Part shown: positions 34,460-42,671 of the stretch, one piece after another | How positions within the stretch are numbered: the first letter of the stretch is position 1 | Layout: the number at the start of each line of letters is the position of its first letter | DNA from: JBEEJZ01 sp041168905 | GTDB lineage: Bacteria > Pseudomonadota > Gammaproteobacteria > Burkholderiales > Burkholderiaceae_C | Assembly (NCBI GenBank): GCA_041168905.1 | Contig: JBEEJZ010000005.1 | Span: 1-64,000, forward strand | DNA: 64,000 bases | Direction: 5' to 3' | Position numbers and translations under genes: made by a program | The notes under the pieces: generated by a model | Told to the model about the DNA's origin: nothing | The model's input: the letters and a program-made list of their open reading frames with translations, nothing else | Databases searched by the model: none

Positions 34460-35424
34460 GCGCTGCCTGCCGTGGTGAAGGCGCGTGCCGCAGCCTGCGC
34501 CACGTTCTGTCGTAGCCACTGGTGGGCCCGGTTGTTGTCTTCGCGGGCGTGCCACAGGGCATCGACGTGCACCGTGGGCACATCGAAAGGCAGCTCGCGC
34601 AGCACCAGCTGCTCTGCAAAACCCGTGCTGTGAAAAAAGTGTTGCGGCAGCACCGTGAGCAGGTCCGATTGCGCCACCACGCGGCCCGCCGTGAAAAACT
34701 GGTTCACTGTTAACACCACCCGTCGCTCACGCTTGAGCAAGGTAAGGGCTTCGTCTATGAAGCCAAACGGCTTGCCGGTGAAGCTGACCAGCAGATGGCG
34801 GGCGGCACAGTAGGCATCCAGCGTGAGCGGGACCTGGGCGAGCGGATGGTCCCGGCGCATCACGCACACATAACGCCCGCTGTACAAACGCTGGCTGGCG
34901 AAGGCTACCGCCTTGCCGACTTGCGCACGGGCGGTCAGGTCGGAGGCCACAGCCGGGAAATAACCGACAGCCAGATCGATGCTTTGCTCATCGAGCAATT
35001 TGCGTGGGTCGCGGGTGCTGAGTGGCACCACACGCAGCGAGATACCGGGTGCCTGGACCTCGGTGGTGTTCAGCAGTTCGGGGATGAGGTCGGCCGCCGT
35101 GGCATCGGCCATGGCCAGCACAAAGCTGCTGTCTGTGTGGGCAGGATCGAAATCGCTGGGGCTTAGCGAGGTCTGGATTTGGCGCAGGGCTTCGCGCACG
35201 TTGGGCCACAGCGCTGCCGCACGTGCGGTGGGCTCCATCACCGAGCCATTGCGCTGCACCAACTCGTCGCCCAGAGTGTCGCGAAGGCGACGCAGGGCAT
35301 TGCTGACCGCTGGCTGAGTCAGCGACAAATTTCGGGCTGCGCGGGTCAGGCTGCGCTCTGCCATGACTTCGTCAAAAACCCGAAGCAGATTCAGGTCCAG
35401 CGTGCGGAAGTTGATCGGATTCAT
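34456..35424 (-). CDS. LysR-family transcriptional regulator
   Basis: 322 aa. Begins NFRTLDLNLLRVFDEVMAERSLTRAARNLSLTQPAVSNALRRLRDTLGDELVQR, the NodD/PcpR-like LysR subgroup. Its effector domain begins near residue 95. It precedes the phosphoesterase gene with overlapping stop and start, and is divergent from a small membrane protein gene across 126 bp holding a symmetric sequence. Target genes are unknown. Confidence 0.87.
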   Translation of the reverse strand: MNPINFRTLDLNLLRVFDEVMAERSLTRAARNLSLTQPAVSNALRRLRDTLGDELVQRNGSVMEPTARAAALWPNVREALRQIQTSLSPSDFDPAHTDSSFVLAMADATAADLIPELLNTTEVQAPGISLRVVPLSTRDPRKLLDEQSIDLAVGYFPAVASDLTARAQVGKAVAFASQRLYSGRYVCVMRRDHPLAQVPLTLDAYCAARHLLVSFTGKPFGFIDEALTLLKRERRVVLTVNQFFTAGRVVAQSDLLTVLPQHFFHSTGFAEQLVLRELPFDVPTVHVDALWHAREDNNRAHQWLRQNVAQAAARAFTTAGSA

Positions 35425-35433
35425 ACGTCATTA

Positions 35434-35445
35434 TCACTATGGTGA
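35434..35445. promoter_or_regulatory. Possible LysR operator
   Basis: TCAC-TATG-GTGA, a short perfect inverted repeat 10 nt before the LysR start, flanked by further partly symmetric TCATT / GAATGA sequence. It fits a regulator binding its own promoter but is too short to be certain. Confidence 0.35.
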
Positions 35446-35550
35446 ATGAATGACATCATAAATAGAAAGTTGAACAACATTAGTGTTAACCCTAATATTC
35501 ACCCCATCGCTGACCTCCATGGTCAGCTTCACGTCAAGAAGGAGTAAGCC

Positions 35551-36096
35551 ATGATGAACTTTATCCCTAGCAATTTGCACATCGAATCTGCACGTGTGGC
35601 GAGCAAGTCCGACTCTGTTGCCGCTGCTCGTCAGGCGCGTCGTCGTTTTGACGGCACCCGTGGTTTGGCAGCCCTGCTGCTGGGCGCGGTGGTTGCGGCC
35701 ACGGTGACGGTGGCGGATCAGCTGGTTGAAACCTGGGCTGACGATCATTTGCTGGCCCTGTGGATCGTGCTGTGGGCCGTGGGTTTTGCCACGGCAGCCT
35801 TGTCGGCCAGCACCGCCCGCAGCGTGGCCCGTCGTGTGGTGGCTGCGGCAGACGCCTGGTCTGCGCAGCAGGCCCGTGCCCGTGCTGATCGTCGCTTGTG
35901 GGCCGCCGCGATGAACGATCCCCGTGTCATGGCCGACATCAGGGCAGCCCAGCAGCGTGCCGCCGCCGCCGTGCCCTTGACGCAAGTCAGCACGCAAGAG
36001 CCGCTTGCCTACAGTGCTGAGGCGGCGCGCGGTGCCAACATCGACGATGAAATCAGCGCGATGCATACCCGCCGCACGATGGGTTACTGGGACTGA
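35551..36096 (+). CDS. Hypothetical two-helix membrane protein
   Basis: 181 aa with no recognised family. After a basic N-terminus (AARQARRRF) there are two hydrophobic segments, GLAALLLGAVVAATVTVA (about 37-55) and LLALWIVLWAVGFATAALSA (about 67-87), then an Ala/Arg-rich cytoplasmic tail with DPRVMADIRAAQQRAAA. The tail is probably helical. A clear AAGGAG site precedes ATG 35551. It resembles small Burkholderiales proteins of unknown function. Confidence 0.7.
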   Translation: MMNFIPSNLHIESARVASKSDSVAAARQARRRFDGTRGLAALLLGAVVAATVTVADQLVETWADDHLLALWIVLWAVGFATAALSASTARSVARRVVAAADAWSAQQARARADRRLWAAAMNDPRVMADIRAAQQRAAAAVPLTQVSTQEPLAYSAEAARGANIDDEISAMHTRRTMGYWD

Positions 36097-36261
36097 ACTT
36101 CGCGACGTTTTTCCGGCATATAGGGGGCTTTTTTCGACCGGGGCAGATTCGGATCAAGCCCCCCAGCTTCTTCTTTGCCCGTGGGGTGCTCGGGAGCTTG
36201 TGGAAAATAGTCGATCGGTGGTCACAGTGATCATCGTCGCCAACCCACTGAGCTGAGCCCC

Positions 36262-36885
36262 ATGTACCTCCCAGCCCACTTTGCTGAAACTCGCCCCGAG
36301 GAACTTGCTCGCATCATGTGCGAGCACCCGTTGGGCATGCTGGTCACACACAGCAGCGACGGCCTGGATGCGGATCACATTCCCTTTGAATTTGATGCGG
36401 CTGCTGGGCCCTTAGGACGCCTATCTGCCCACATTGCCCGTGCTAACCCCTTATGGCAGCGATGCCCCACCGGCACGCCCGTGATGGTTGTGTTCCATGG
36501 TGCTGAGGCTTACATCTCACCGAGTTGGTACCCCAGCAAACACGAGACCCATCGTCAGGTCCCGACCTGGAACTACGAAGTCGTGCACGCGCACGGCACC
36601 ATTGCCGTCCGTGATGATGAGCGCTTTGTGCGGGGCATCGTTGCCCGCTTGACGCGTCGACACGAAGCACCTGAACCCCAACCTTGGAAGATGGGCGACG
36701 CCCCGTCCGAATACATTGACGGCCTGCTGAAAAACATCGTGGGGATCGAGGTTCACATCAGCCGCCTGACGGGCAAGGTCAAGCTCAGTCAGAACAAGGA
36801 GGCGCGTGATCGGCTTGGCGCTGCCGAAGCCCTGGATGCACGCGGGCATGGCAACGTCGCCCAGGCCATGCGCAACGCAGGGTGA
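36262..36885 (+). CDS. PaiB-type FMN-binding protein
   Basis: 207 aa of the PaiB family, an FMN-binding split-barrel fold annotated as negative transcriptional regulator from Bacillus PaiB. Begins MYLPAHFAETRPEELARIMCEHPLGMLVTHSSDGLDADHIPF, with SPSWYPSKHETHRQVPTWNYEVVHAHG in the middle, both diagnostic. The actual role in proteobacteria is unproven; flavin- or haem-related enzymes share the fold. Its stop codon lies inside a 12-bp-stem hairpin. Confidence 0.87.
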   Translation: MYLPAHFAETRPEELARIMCEHPLGMLVTHSSDGLDADHIPFEFDAAAGPLGRLSAHIARANPLWQRCPTGTPVMVVFHGAEAYISPSWYPSKHETHRQVPTWNYEVVHAHGTIAVRDDERFVRGIVARLTRRHEAPEPQPWKMGDAPSEYIDGLLKNIVGIEVHISRLTGKVKLSQNKEARDRLGAAEALDARGHGNVAQAMRNAG

Positions 36886-36909
36886 GCCGCCCGAATGGGC
36901 TCACCCTGC
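36877..36909. terminator. Strong hairpin between convergent paiB and pckG
   Basis: Perfect 12-bp inverted repeat GCAGGGTGAGCC / GGCTCACCCTGC with a 9-nt loop. It begins inside the last paiB codons and ends 25 nt before the pckG stop. There is no T-tract on either side, so it is probably a bidirectional stabiliser or Rho-assisted terminator. Confidence 0.55.
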
Positions 36910-36934
36910 GGGCTTGGTCTGCTGGACTGACGGG

Positions 36935-38821
36935 TTAAACGCCCAGGCGTTTTTTCAACTGCGCCTTGACCTCAACCAGCGCCTGGGGCAAGTGGTAGGC
37001 CAGCTGCTCGAAGTGGGCGTCGTGCAATTGCAGTTCTTGCTGCCACGCCGCGGGGTCGATGCGGGTGACGGTGTTGAACTGGTCTGTCGTGAAGTTCAGG
37101 CCGGTCCAGTTGATTTCGGCGTAGGTCGGGCTGACGCCAAAGATCGACTCGGTGCCCACAGCCTGGCCTTCCAGGCGGTCGATCATCCACTTCAGCACGC
37201 GCATGTTTTCACCGTAGCCAGGCCACACAAACTTGCCGTCGTCACCTTTGCGGAACCAGTTGGTGGTGTAAATCTTGGGCAACTTGGCGCCTGCGGCTTC
37301 GAGCTTGGCACCCAGATTCAGCCAATGCTGGAAGTAGTCGCTCATGTTGTAGCCGGTGAAGGGCAGCATGGCAAAGGGGTCGCGGCGCACCACGCCTTGC
37401 TGGCCTACGGCTGCTGCGGTGGTCTCCGAGCCCATGGTGGCCGCCATGTAAACGCCTTCCACCCAGTTGCGGGCTTCGGTCACCAGCGGCACGGTGGTGG
37501 AGCGGCGGCCGCCAAAGATGAAGGCATCAATCTGCACGCCAGCGGGGTCGTTCCAGGCGGAATCGAGCGCCGGGTTGTTGGTGGCTGCGACGGTGAAGCG
37601 TGAGTTGGGATGGGCTGCCTTGGCACCCGTTTCCTTGGCGATGGCGGGCGTCCAGTCTTTGCCTTGCCAGTCGATCAGGTGATCGGGCAGGCTGCCGGTG
37701 TCGTGCTCCATGCCTTCCCACCACACATCGCCATCGTCGGTCAGCGCCACATTGGTGAAGATGACGTTCTTGTCCAGGCTGCGCATGCAGTTGGGGTTGG
37801 TCAACATATTGGTGCCGGGGGCCACACCGAAGTAACCGGCTTCAGGGTTGATGGCGCGCAGCGTGCCATCGGCTTGTGGCTTGATCCAGGCAATGTCGTC
37901 ACCGATGGTGGTGACCGACCAGCCATCAAAACCGGCTGGCGGCACCAGCATGGAGAAGTTGGTTTTGCCGCAGGCGCTGGGGAAGGCCGCTGCTACATGG
38001 TACTTTTTGCCCTGGGGATTGGTCACACCCAGGATCAGCATGTGCTCCGCCAGCCAGCCCTGGTCGCGGCCCATGGTGGAGGCAATGCGCAACGCAAAGC
38101 ACTTTTTGCCCAACAAAGCGTTGCCGCCGTAGCCGGAGCCATACGACCAGATTTCGCGGGTTTCGGGGTAATGCACGATGTACTTGGTGCTGTTGCAGGG
38201 CCACTTCACGTCCTGCTGACCCGCTTCCAGGGGGGCACCCACGGTGTGCACGCAAGGCACGAACTCACCTGTGACACCCAACACATCAAATACCGCACGG
38301 CCCATGCGGGTCATGGTGCGCATGTTTACGGCCACATAGGGGCTGTCGGACAGCTCAATGCCGATGTGGGCGATAGGGCTGCCCAGCGGTCCCATGCTGA
38401 AGGGCACCACATACATGGTGCGTCCACGCATGCAGCCTGCAAACAGTGCAGCCTGGCCGTCGGCGGTGCCGAATTGCAGCTTGGCACGCATCTCGGCAGG
38501 TGCCATCCAGTTGTTGGTGGGGCCGGCGTCTTCCTTGCGTTCAGAGCAGATGTAAGTACGGTCTTCCACGCGTGCCACGTCGCTAGGGTCTGAGCAGGCC
38601 AGAAAGGAGTTGGGTCGCTTGGCAGGGTTGAGTTTTTTGAAGGTGCCGGCATCGACCAGTTGCTGGCACAGGCGGCTGTACTCTTCTTCCGAACCATCGC
38701 ACCAGTAAACCTGGGCGGGTTGGGTCAGGGCGACCATGTCGGCCACCCAGGCAATCAGCCGTGGGTTTTTGACGTAGTTGGGCGTGTTGAGTGTCAAACC
38801 CTGCATCACGGGTGCGTTCAT
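36935..38821 (-). CDS. pckG: Phosphoenolpyruvate carboxykinase (GTP)
   Basis: 628 aa enzyme converting oxaloacetate and GTP to phosphoenolpyruvate, GDP and CO2 for gluconeogenesis. GTP-type signature FPSACGKTNFSML (P-loop, about 283-295), then WSVTTIGDDIAWIK (metal-site Asp) and FIFGGRRSTTVPLV are present. Length agrees with bacterial GTP-PEPCKs (about 600-625). ATG 38821 follows AGGAG by 8 nt. Gluconeogenic PEPCK fits the aromatic and organic-acid growth implied by the other operons. Confidence 0.95.
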   Translation of the reverse strand: MNAPVMQGLTLNTPNYVKNPRLIAWVADMVALTQPAQVYWCDGSEEEYSRLCQQLVDAGTFKKLNPAKRPNSFLACSDPSDVARVEDRTYICSERKEDAGPTNNWMAPAEMRAKLQFGTADGQAALFAGCMRGRTMYVVPFSMGPLGSPIAHIGIELSDSPYVAVNMRTMTRMGRAVFDVLGVTGEFVPCVHTVGAPLEAGQQDVKWPCNSTKYIVHYPETREIWSYGSGYGGNALLGKKCFALRIASTMGRDQGWLAEHMLILGVTNPQGKKYHVAAAFPSACGKTNFSMLVPPAGFDGWSVTTIGDDIAWIKPQADGTLRAINPEAGYFGVAPGTNMLTNPNCMRSLDKNVIFTNVALTDDGDVWWEGMEHDTGSLPDHLIDWQGKDWTPAIAKETGAKAAHPNSRFTVAATNNPALDSAWNDPAGVQIDAFIFGGRRSTTVPLVTEARNWVEGVYMAATMGSETTAAAVGQQGVVRRDPFAMLPFTGYNMSDYFQHWLNLGAKLEAAGAKLPKIYTTNWFRKGDDGKFVWPGYGENMRVLKWMIDRLEGQAVGTESIFGVSPTYAEINWTGLNFTTDQFNTVTRIDPAAWQQELQLHDAHFEQLAYHLPQALVEVKAQLKKRLGV

Positions 38822-39085
38822 AAAAAGCTCCTAAGTTTAAAAATCGTCTTTTCAAAAATGGGGGCGCAAGTGATGGCTAGTGACATGCCATACCCAGCTT
38901 TGAGAAGACGTCTTTCAACTGCCCCGGTCAAGTCTCTTCATGCGCAGACAGACCGGATGGGCTCTGGATTTTATGAACACGTCCAAAAGTTACCAAGCGA
39001 TTACAGGCAAAAGATATGCAAAACATGCATGATGTTATGCTCGTTACTGCTTGTCGATGCCTGATGGACCTGGATGACAGACACG
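38822..39085 (-). promoter_or_regulatory. Upstream region of pckG
   Basis: No gene seen on either strand. It should hold the pckG promoter. A perfect 10-bp palindrome AAGACGTCTT lies at 38905-38914, and a related AAAGACGA occurs closer to the gene near 38843. No clear -35/-10 pair could be chosen. Confidence 0.4.
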
Positions 39086-39109
39086 AAAAAGCCCGCACGA
39101 GGCGGGCTT
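39086..39109 (-). terminator. Terminator of the 46-residue membrane protein gene
   Basis: On the minus strand, stem AAGCCCGC / GCGGGCTT with a 5-nt loop (39109-39089), followed by further T residues (39088-39086). It lies 50 nt after the small gene's stop and isolates it from pckG. Confidence 0.75.
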
Positions 39110-39158
39110 GGGGGCGCGTCGAATGCCGAGGCGTCCGACGGGCGGAGGTGGGAATGCG

Positions 39159-39299
39159 TTACGCCATCGACACGGCGATGAAAGCCAGCAAGAACATAAG
39201 CACGCCGCCGACCAAAGGCAGCACGATCGGGATCAAGGGCAAAACTTCCTCAACGGGATCGACTTCGTGAGCGGTATCGACGGGCTGGTGGGCTGACAT
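39159..39299 (-). CDS. Small single-pass membrane protein (46 aa)
   Basis: Open reading frame of 47 codons. The product starts MSAHQPVDTAHEVDPVEEVL, an acidic N-terminus, and continues with one hydrophobic segment (about residues 19-46) ending FLLAFIAVSMA. Support: AAGGAG 6 nt before the ATG, an own terminator downstream, and isolation between recQ and pckG on the same strand. Function unknown; its size and layout resemble small membrane proteins that bind larger complexes. Confidence 0.65.
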   Translation of the reverse strand: MSAHQPVDTAHEVDPVEEVLPLIPIVLPLVGGVLMFLLAFIAVSMA

Positions 39300-39426
39300 G
39301 GGCTCTCCTTGAGCAGCAAAAACAGTAGATGGCGAGATTTTAGCTCCAGCCAGCGCCCTGGGGCACGCCTCATGCTTCAGGTTGAAAGGTGGTGGCCAGC
39401 TGTGAGGTCAGCCGATGAGCCCACGG

Positions 39427-41325
39427 TCACGCGCGGGGTTGCCGCACGGCTCGCAGCACTTCCTCGCCGTAGGCCTCCAGTTTCTTCAGGCCGATGCCGC
39501 TGATGCCCTGCAGGTCATCCAGGTTCTGAGGGGCACGCTCGGCGATGGTGGCCAGGGTCGCGTCGTGAAAAATCACATAGGCTGGCAAGTTGTGCTCGCG
39601 TGCCACTTCGGCTCGCCAGGCCTTGAGAGCCGCATAACGCTGCTGTGCCGCCTCGTCGAGGGTGGCCATTTTGTGGTCCGACGCGCGGGAGCCGGTCGAA
39701 CGGGCCTTGCGACCCAGGCCCGTGCCCGACAGGGATGCGCGCAACTGCACCTGTACCTCGCCCCGCAGCACTGCGCGGGAGGCCTCGGTGAGTTGCAAGG
39801 TATTGAAGGCCTGACTGTCGATGGCCACGGCGCCGGTCGCAATCAGCTGGCGCAGCACGCCGCGCAGCTGGCTTTCGCTCAGGTCGGCACCCAGGCCGAA
39901 TGTGCTCAGGCTGGCGTGGCCATATTGGCTCACCTTGTCGGAAGTCTTGCCGCGCAAGATGTCCATGATGTGGCCAGCGCCAAAGCTCATGCCGCTGAGC
40001 TGCTGCACGCGGTAGATGGTGCTGAGCAGTTTGCGTGCCGCGTCTGTGCCATCCCACACTGCCGGTGGATGCAGGCAGTTGTCGCAATTGCCGCAGGGCT
40101 GACTGGCCTGACCAAAGTAGCTGAGCAGTCGCACGCGTCGGCAATCGGTGGCCTCAGCCAGGGCTAGCAAGGCATCCAGCTTGTCGCGCAAGCCTTGCTT
40201 GAAGACGTCGCCTGCAGGGCTCTCGTCGATCATGCGGCGCTGGTTCACCATGTCCTGCAGGCCATAGGCCATCCATGCGTCGGCAGCCTCCCCGTCGCGC
40301 CCGGCACGGCCGGTTTCCTGGTAGTAGCCCTCGATGTTTTTGGGCATATCCAGGTGGGCGACAAAACGCACATCGGGCTTGTCAATCCCCATGCCAAACG
40401 CAATGGTGGCCACCACCACCACACCTTCATCACGCAAGAATCGGTCCTGGTTGGCCTGGCGGACTTTCTGGTCCAGGCCCGCGTGGTAGGGAAGGGCATC
40501 GATGCCGTTCTCGCAAAGGATTTGTGCCACTTCTTCAACCCGCTTGCGGGACTGGCAGTACACCACCCCAGCATCGCCATCGTGGGTATCTTCAATGAAA
40601 CGCAGCAATTGCTGAGTGGCTTCTTTTTTCTCGACGATGGTGTAACGGATGTTCGGCCGGTCAAAGCTGCTGACAAAGGTGCGCGCATCCTGCAGCTGCA
40701 GGCGCTCCACGATGTCCTCGCGTGTCAAGGCATCGGCGGTGGCGGTCAGGGCCACGCGTGGCACTCCGGCAAAGCGTTCGTGCAGCACGGTCAGGGCCCG
40801 GTACTCGGGCCGGAAGTCGTGGCCCCACTGGCTGACACAGTGCACCTCGTCGATGGCAAACAGGCTCAGCTGGCCGCGGGCATGCAGTGTGTCCAGTCGC
40901 TCCAGAAAGCGCGCGGTCGTCACCCGCTCGGGTGCTGCGTACAGCAGGGTGATGTCTCCGCGCATCAGGCGCTGCTCAACCGCATACGCCTCGTCGGAGG
41001 AGAGCGTGGAATTCAGAAATGCAGCGGCAACGCCTGCCTCGTGCAGGGCGCCGACTTGGTCATGCATCAGGGCAATCAGCGGGGAGATGACGATGGTGAC
41101 CCCGAACCCGGCGCGTTGTCGAGCAATGGCAGGCACCTGATAGCACAGGGATTTGCCACCACCGGTGGGCATAAGCACCAGCGCATCGCCACCCGCCACG
41201 ACGTGTTCGATGATGGCTTGTTGCGGACCGCGAAACTGCGTGTAACCAAACACCACGCGAAGAATCTCGTGGCAGTCCTGCTGCACCGAAATGGGGGTTT
41301 CCAGGAGGTCGTTCAAGGCGTTCAA
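39427..41325 (-). CDS. recQ: ATP-dependent DNA helicase RecQ
   Basis: 3'-5' helicase for recombination and replication-fork repair. Motifs: Q-motif region FGYTQFRGPQQ, Walker A MPTGGGKS, DEVH box AIDEVHCVSQWGHDFRPEYR, motif V/VI region YYQETGRAGRDG, zinc-binding CRRVRLLSYFG...PCGNCDNC, and an HRDC domain at the C-terminus (LPAYVIFHDATLATIAE). Start uncertain: TTG 41325 gives 632 aa and a normal N-terminus; GTG 41379 is an in-frame alternative. The longest frame would run antisense into the metH riboswitch, which seems unlikely to be coding. Confidence 0.9.
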   Translation of the reverse strand: MNALNDLLETPISVQQDCHEILRVVFGYTQFRGPQQAIIEHVVAGGDALVLMPTGGGKSLCYQVPAIARQRAGFGVTIVISPLIALMHDQVGALHEAGVAAAFLNSTLSSDEAYAVEQRLMRGDITLLYAAPERVTTARFLERLDTLHARGQLSLFAIDEVHCVSQWGHDFRPEYRALTVLHERFAGVPRVALTATADALTREDIVERLQLQDARTFVSSFDRPNIRYTIVEKKEATQQLLRFIEDTHDGDAGVVYCQSRKRVEEVAQILCENGIDALPYHAGLDQKVRQANQDRFLRDEGVVVVATIAFGMGIDKPDVRFVAHLDMPKNIEGYYQETGRAGRDGEAADAWMAYGLQDMVNQRRMIDESPAGDVFKQGLRDKLDALLALAEATDCRRVRLLSYFGQASQPCGNCDNCLHPPAVWDGTDAARKLLSTIYRVQQLSGMSFGAGHIMDILRGKTSDKVSQYGHASLSTFGLGADLSESQLRGVLRQLIATGAVAIDSQAFNTLQLTEASRAVLRGEVQVQLRASLSGTGLGRKARSTGSRASDHKMATLDEAAQQRYAALKAWRAEVAREHNLPAYVIFHDATLATIAERAPQNLDDLQGISGIGLKKLEAYGEEVLRAVRQPRA

Positions 41326-41404
41326 GTGTGAAGAGCAAGGCGTATTGTCGGCGTATGGCGAGACGCTTGCGAACAACACTCTTTGGTAAACTGCCGCCCT
41401 ACTG

Positions 41405-41476
41405 CCCAAGGAGCGCTGCAGCAACTGGTGACCCGCGCACACAGCTTGTCAGGCTTGGGGATGTCAACTGCGCTCG
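41405..41476 (+). promoter_or_regulatory. SAH riboswitch upstream of metH N-terminal gene
   Basis: Matches the S-adenosylhomocysteine riboswitch: CCAAGGAGCGCTGCAGC at the 5' side, the conserved GTCAGGCTTGG core at 41448-41458 and AACTGCGCTCGC at the 3' side. GAGCGC pairs with GCGCTC (P1) and CCAAG with CTTGG. The element is known to raise expression when SAH is high, which fits homocysteine recycling. Confidence 0.85.
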
Positions 41477-41507
41477 CTTGTATGAACTCACCAGGCGAGC
41501 TGTCCTC

Positions 41508-42566
41508 ATGAAATCCGTTTCTCTCTCCCGCCCCTACACCCGTGCCCAGGCATTGCCGGGCATTTTGGCCAGGCGGATTGCCATACTCGATGGTGCGATG
41601 GGCACCATGATTCAGCGCTTCAAGCTGAGCGAGGAGCAGTACCGCGGTGTGCAATTCAAGGACTTTCACAAGGATGTGAAAGGCAACAATGAGCTGCTGA
41701 GCCTGACCCGCCCCGATGTGATCCGCGACATCCACGAGGGCTACCTTGCCGCAGGTGCCGACCTGATTGAAACCAACACCTTTGGTGCCACCACCGTTGC
41801 GCAAGCCGATTACGACATGGCGCACCTGGCCCGCGAGATGAACTTGAAGTCGGCGCAATTGGCCCGGGCCGCCTGCGACAAGTTCTCCACTCCAGACCAT
41901 CCCCGTTTTGTAGCGGGCGCTCTGGGCCCCACGCCCAAAACCGCCAGCATCAGCCCCGATGTGAACGACCCGGGTGCACGCAATGTGACATTTGAAGAGT
42001 TGCGCGCTGCCTATTTCGAGCAAGTTCAAGCGCTGGTGGAGGGTGGCAGCGACGTGTTGCTGGTGGAGACCATTTTTGACACCCTCAACGCCAAAGCCGC
42101 GCTGTTTGCCATCGACGAGTTTTTTGAACTGTCGGGCGAGCGCCTGCCCCTCGTCATCAGTGGCACGGTGACCGATGCCTCGGGCCGTATCCTGAGCGGC
42201 CAGACTGTCACCGCCTTCTGGCATAGCGTGCGCCATGCCCAGCCACTGGCCATTGGCCTGAACTGCGCCCTGGGCGCGGCCTTGATGCGCCCATATATCC
42301 AGGAGCTGAACCGGGTGGCGCCCGACACCTTTATCAGCTGTTACCCCAACGCCGGCTTGCCCAACCCCATGAGCGACACCGGCTTTGACGAAACCCCCGA
42401 GGTCACCAGCCGCCTGGTGCGCGAGTTCGCTGCCGAAGGACTGGTCAATATCCTGGGGGGCTGCTGTGGCACGACGCCCGATCACATTGCTGCGATTCAT
42501 CAGGCGGTCTCGCCTTTGCCTACACGTGCCTTGCAGCGTCCGCGTTTTTACGCAGAAGCAGCCTGA
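41508..42566 (+). CDS. metH: Methionine synthase, homocysteine-binding module as separate protein
   Basis: 352 aa corresponding to the first domain of cobalamin-dependent MetH (about residues 1-353 of the E. coli enzyme). It binds homocysteine through zinc: ligands GLNCALG and GGCCGTTPDH are present. N-terminal RIAILDGAMGTMIQRFKL is diagnostic. ATG 41508 was chosen as the first start after the SAH riboswitch. The remaining three modules are encoded 15 kb away at 57920-60712, so the two products must assemble to make a working enzyme. Confidence 0.92.
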   Translation: MKSVSLSRPYTRAQALPGILARRIAILDGAMGTMIQRFKLSEEQYRGVQFKDFHKDVKGNNELLSLTRPDVIRDIHEGYLAAGADLIETNTFGATTVAQADYDMAHLAREMNLKSAQLARAACDKFSTPDHPRFVAGALGPTPKTASISPDVNDPGARNVTFEELRAAYFEQVQALVEGGSDVLLVETIFDTLNAKAALFAIDEFFELSGERLPLVISGTVTDASGRILSGQTVTAFWHSVRHAQPLAIGLNCALGAALMRPYIQELNRVAPDTFISCYPNAGLPNPMSDTGFDETPEVTSRLVREFAAEGLVNILGGCCGTTPDHIAAIHQAVSPLPTRALQRPRFYAEAA

Positions 42567-42671
42567 GGCGCTCTCTTTGGCGTCTACCCATCCGGTGCCG
42601 AGTTGATGCCGGTGTAAGCGGCGGCAGTCTGTGGTTGAATCGGCAGCTTCAATAAGCTCAGACGGTTCATC

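Noticed and set aside
35434..35445. Certain LysR binding site
   Set aside because: Only 4-bp arms; listed with low confidence and not as a finding.
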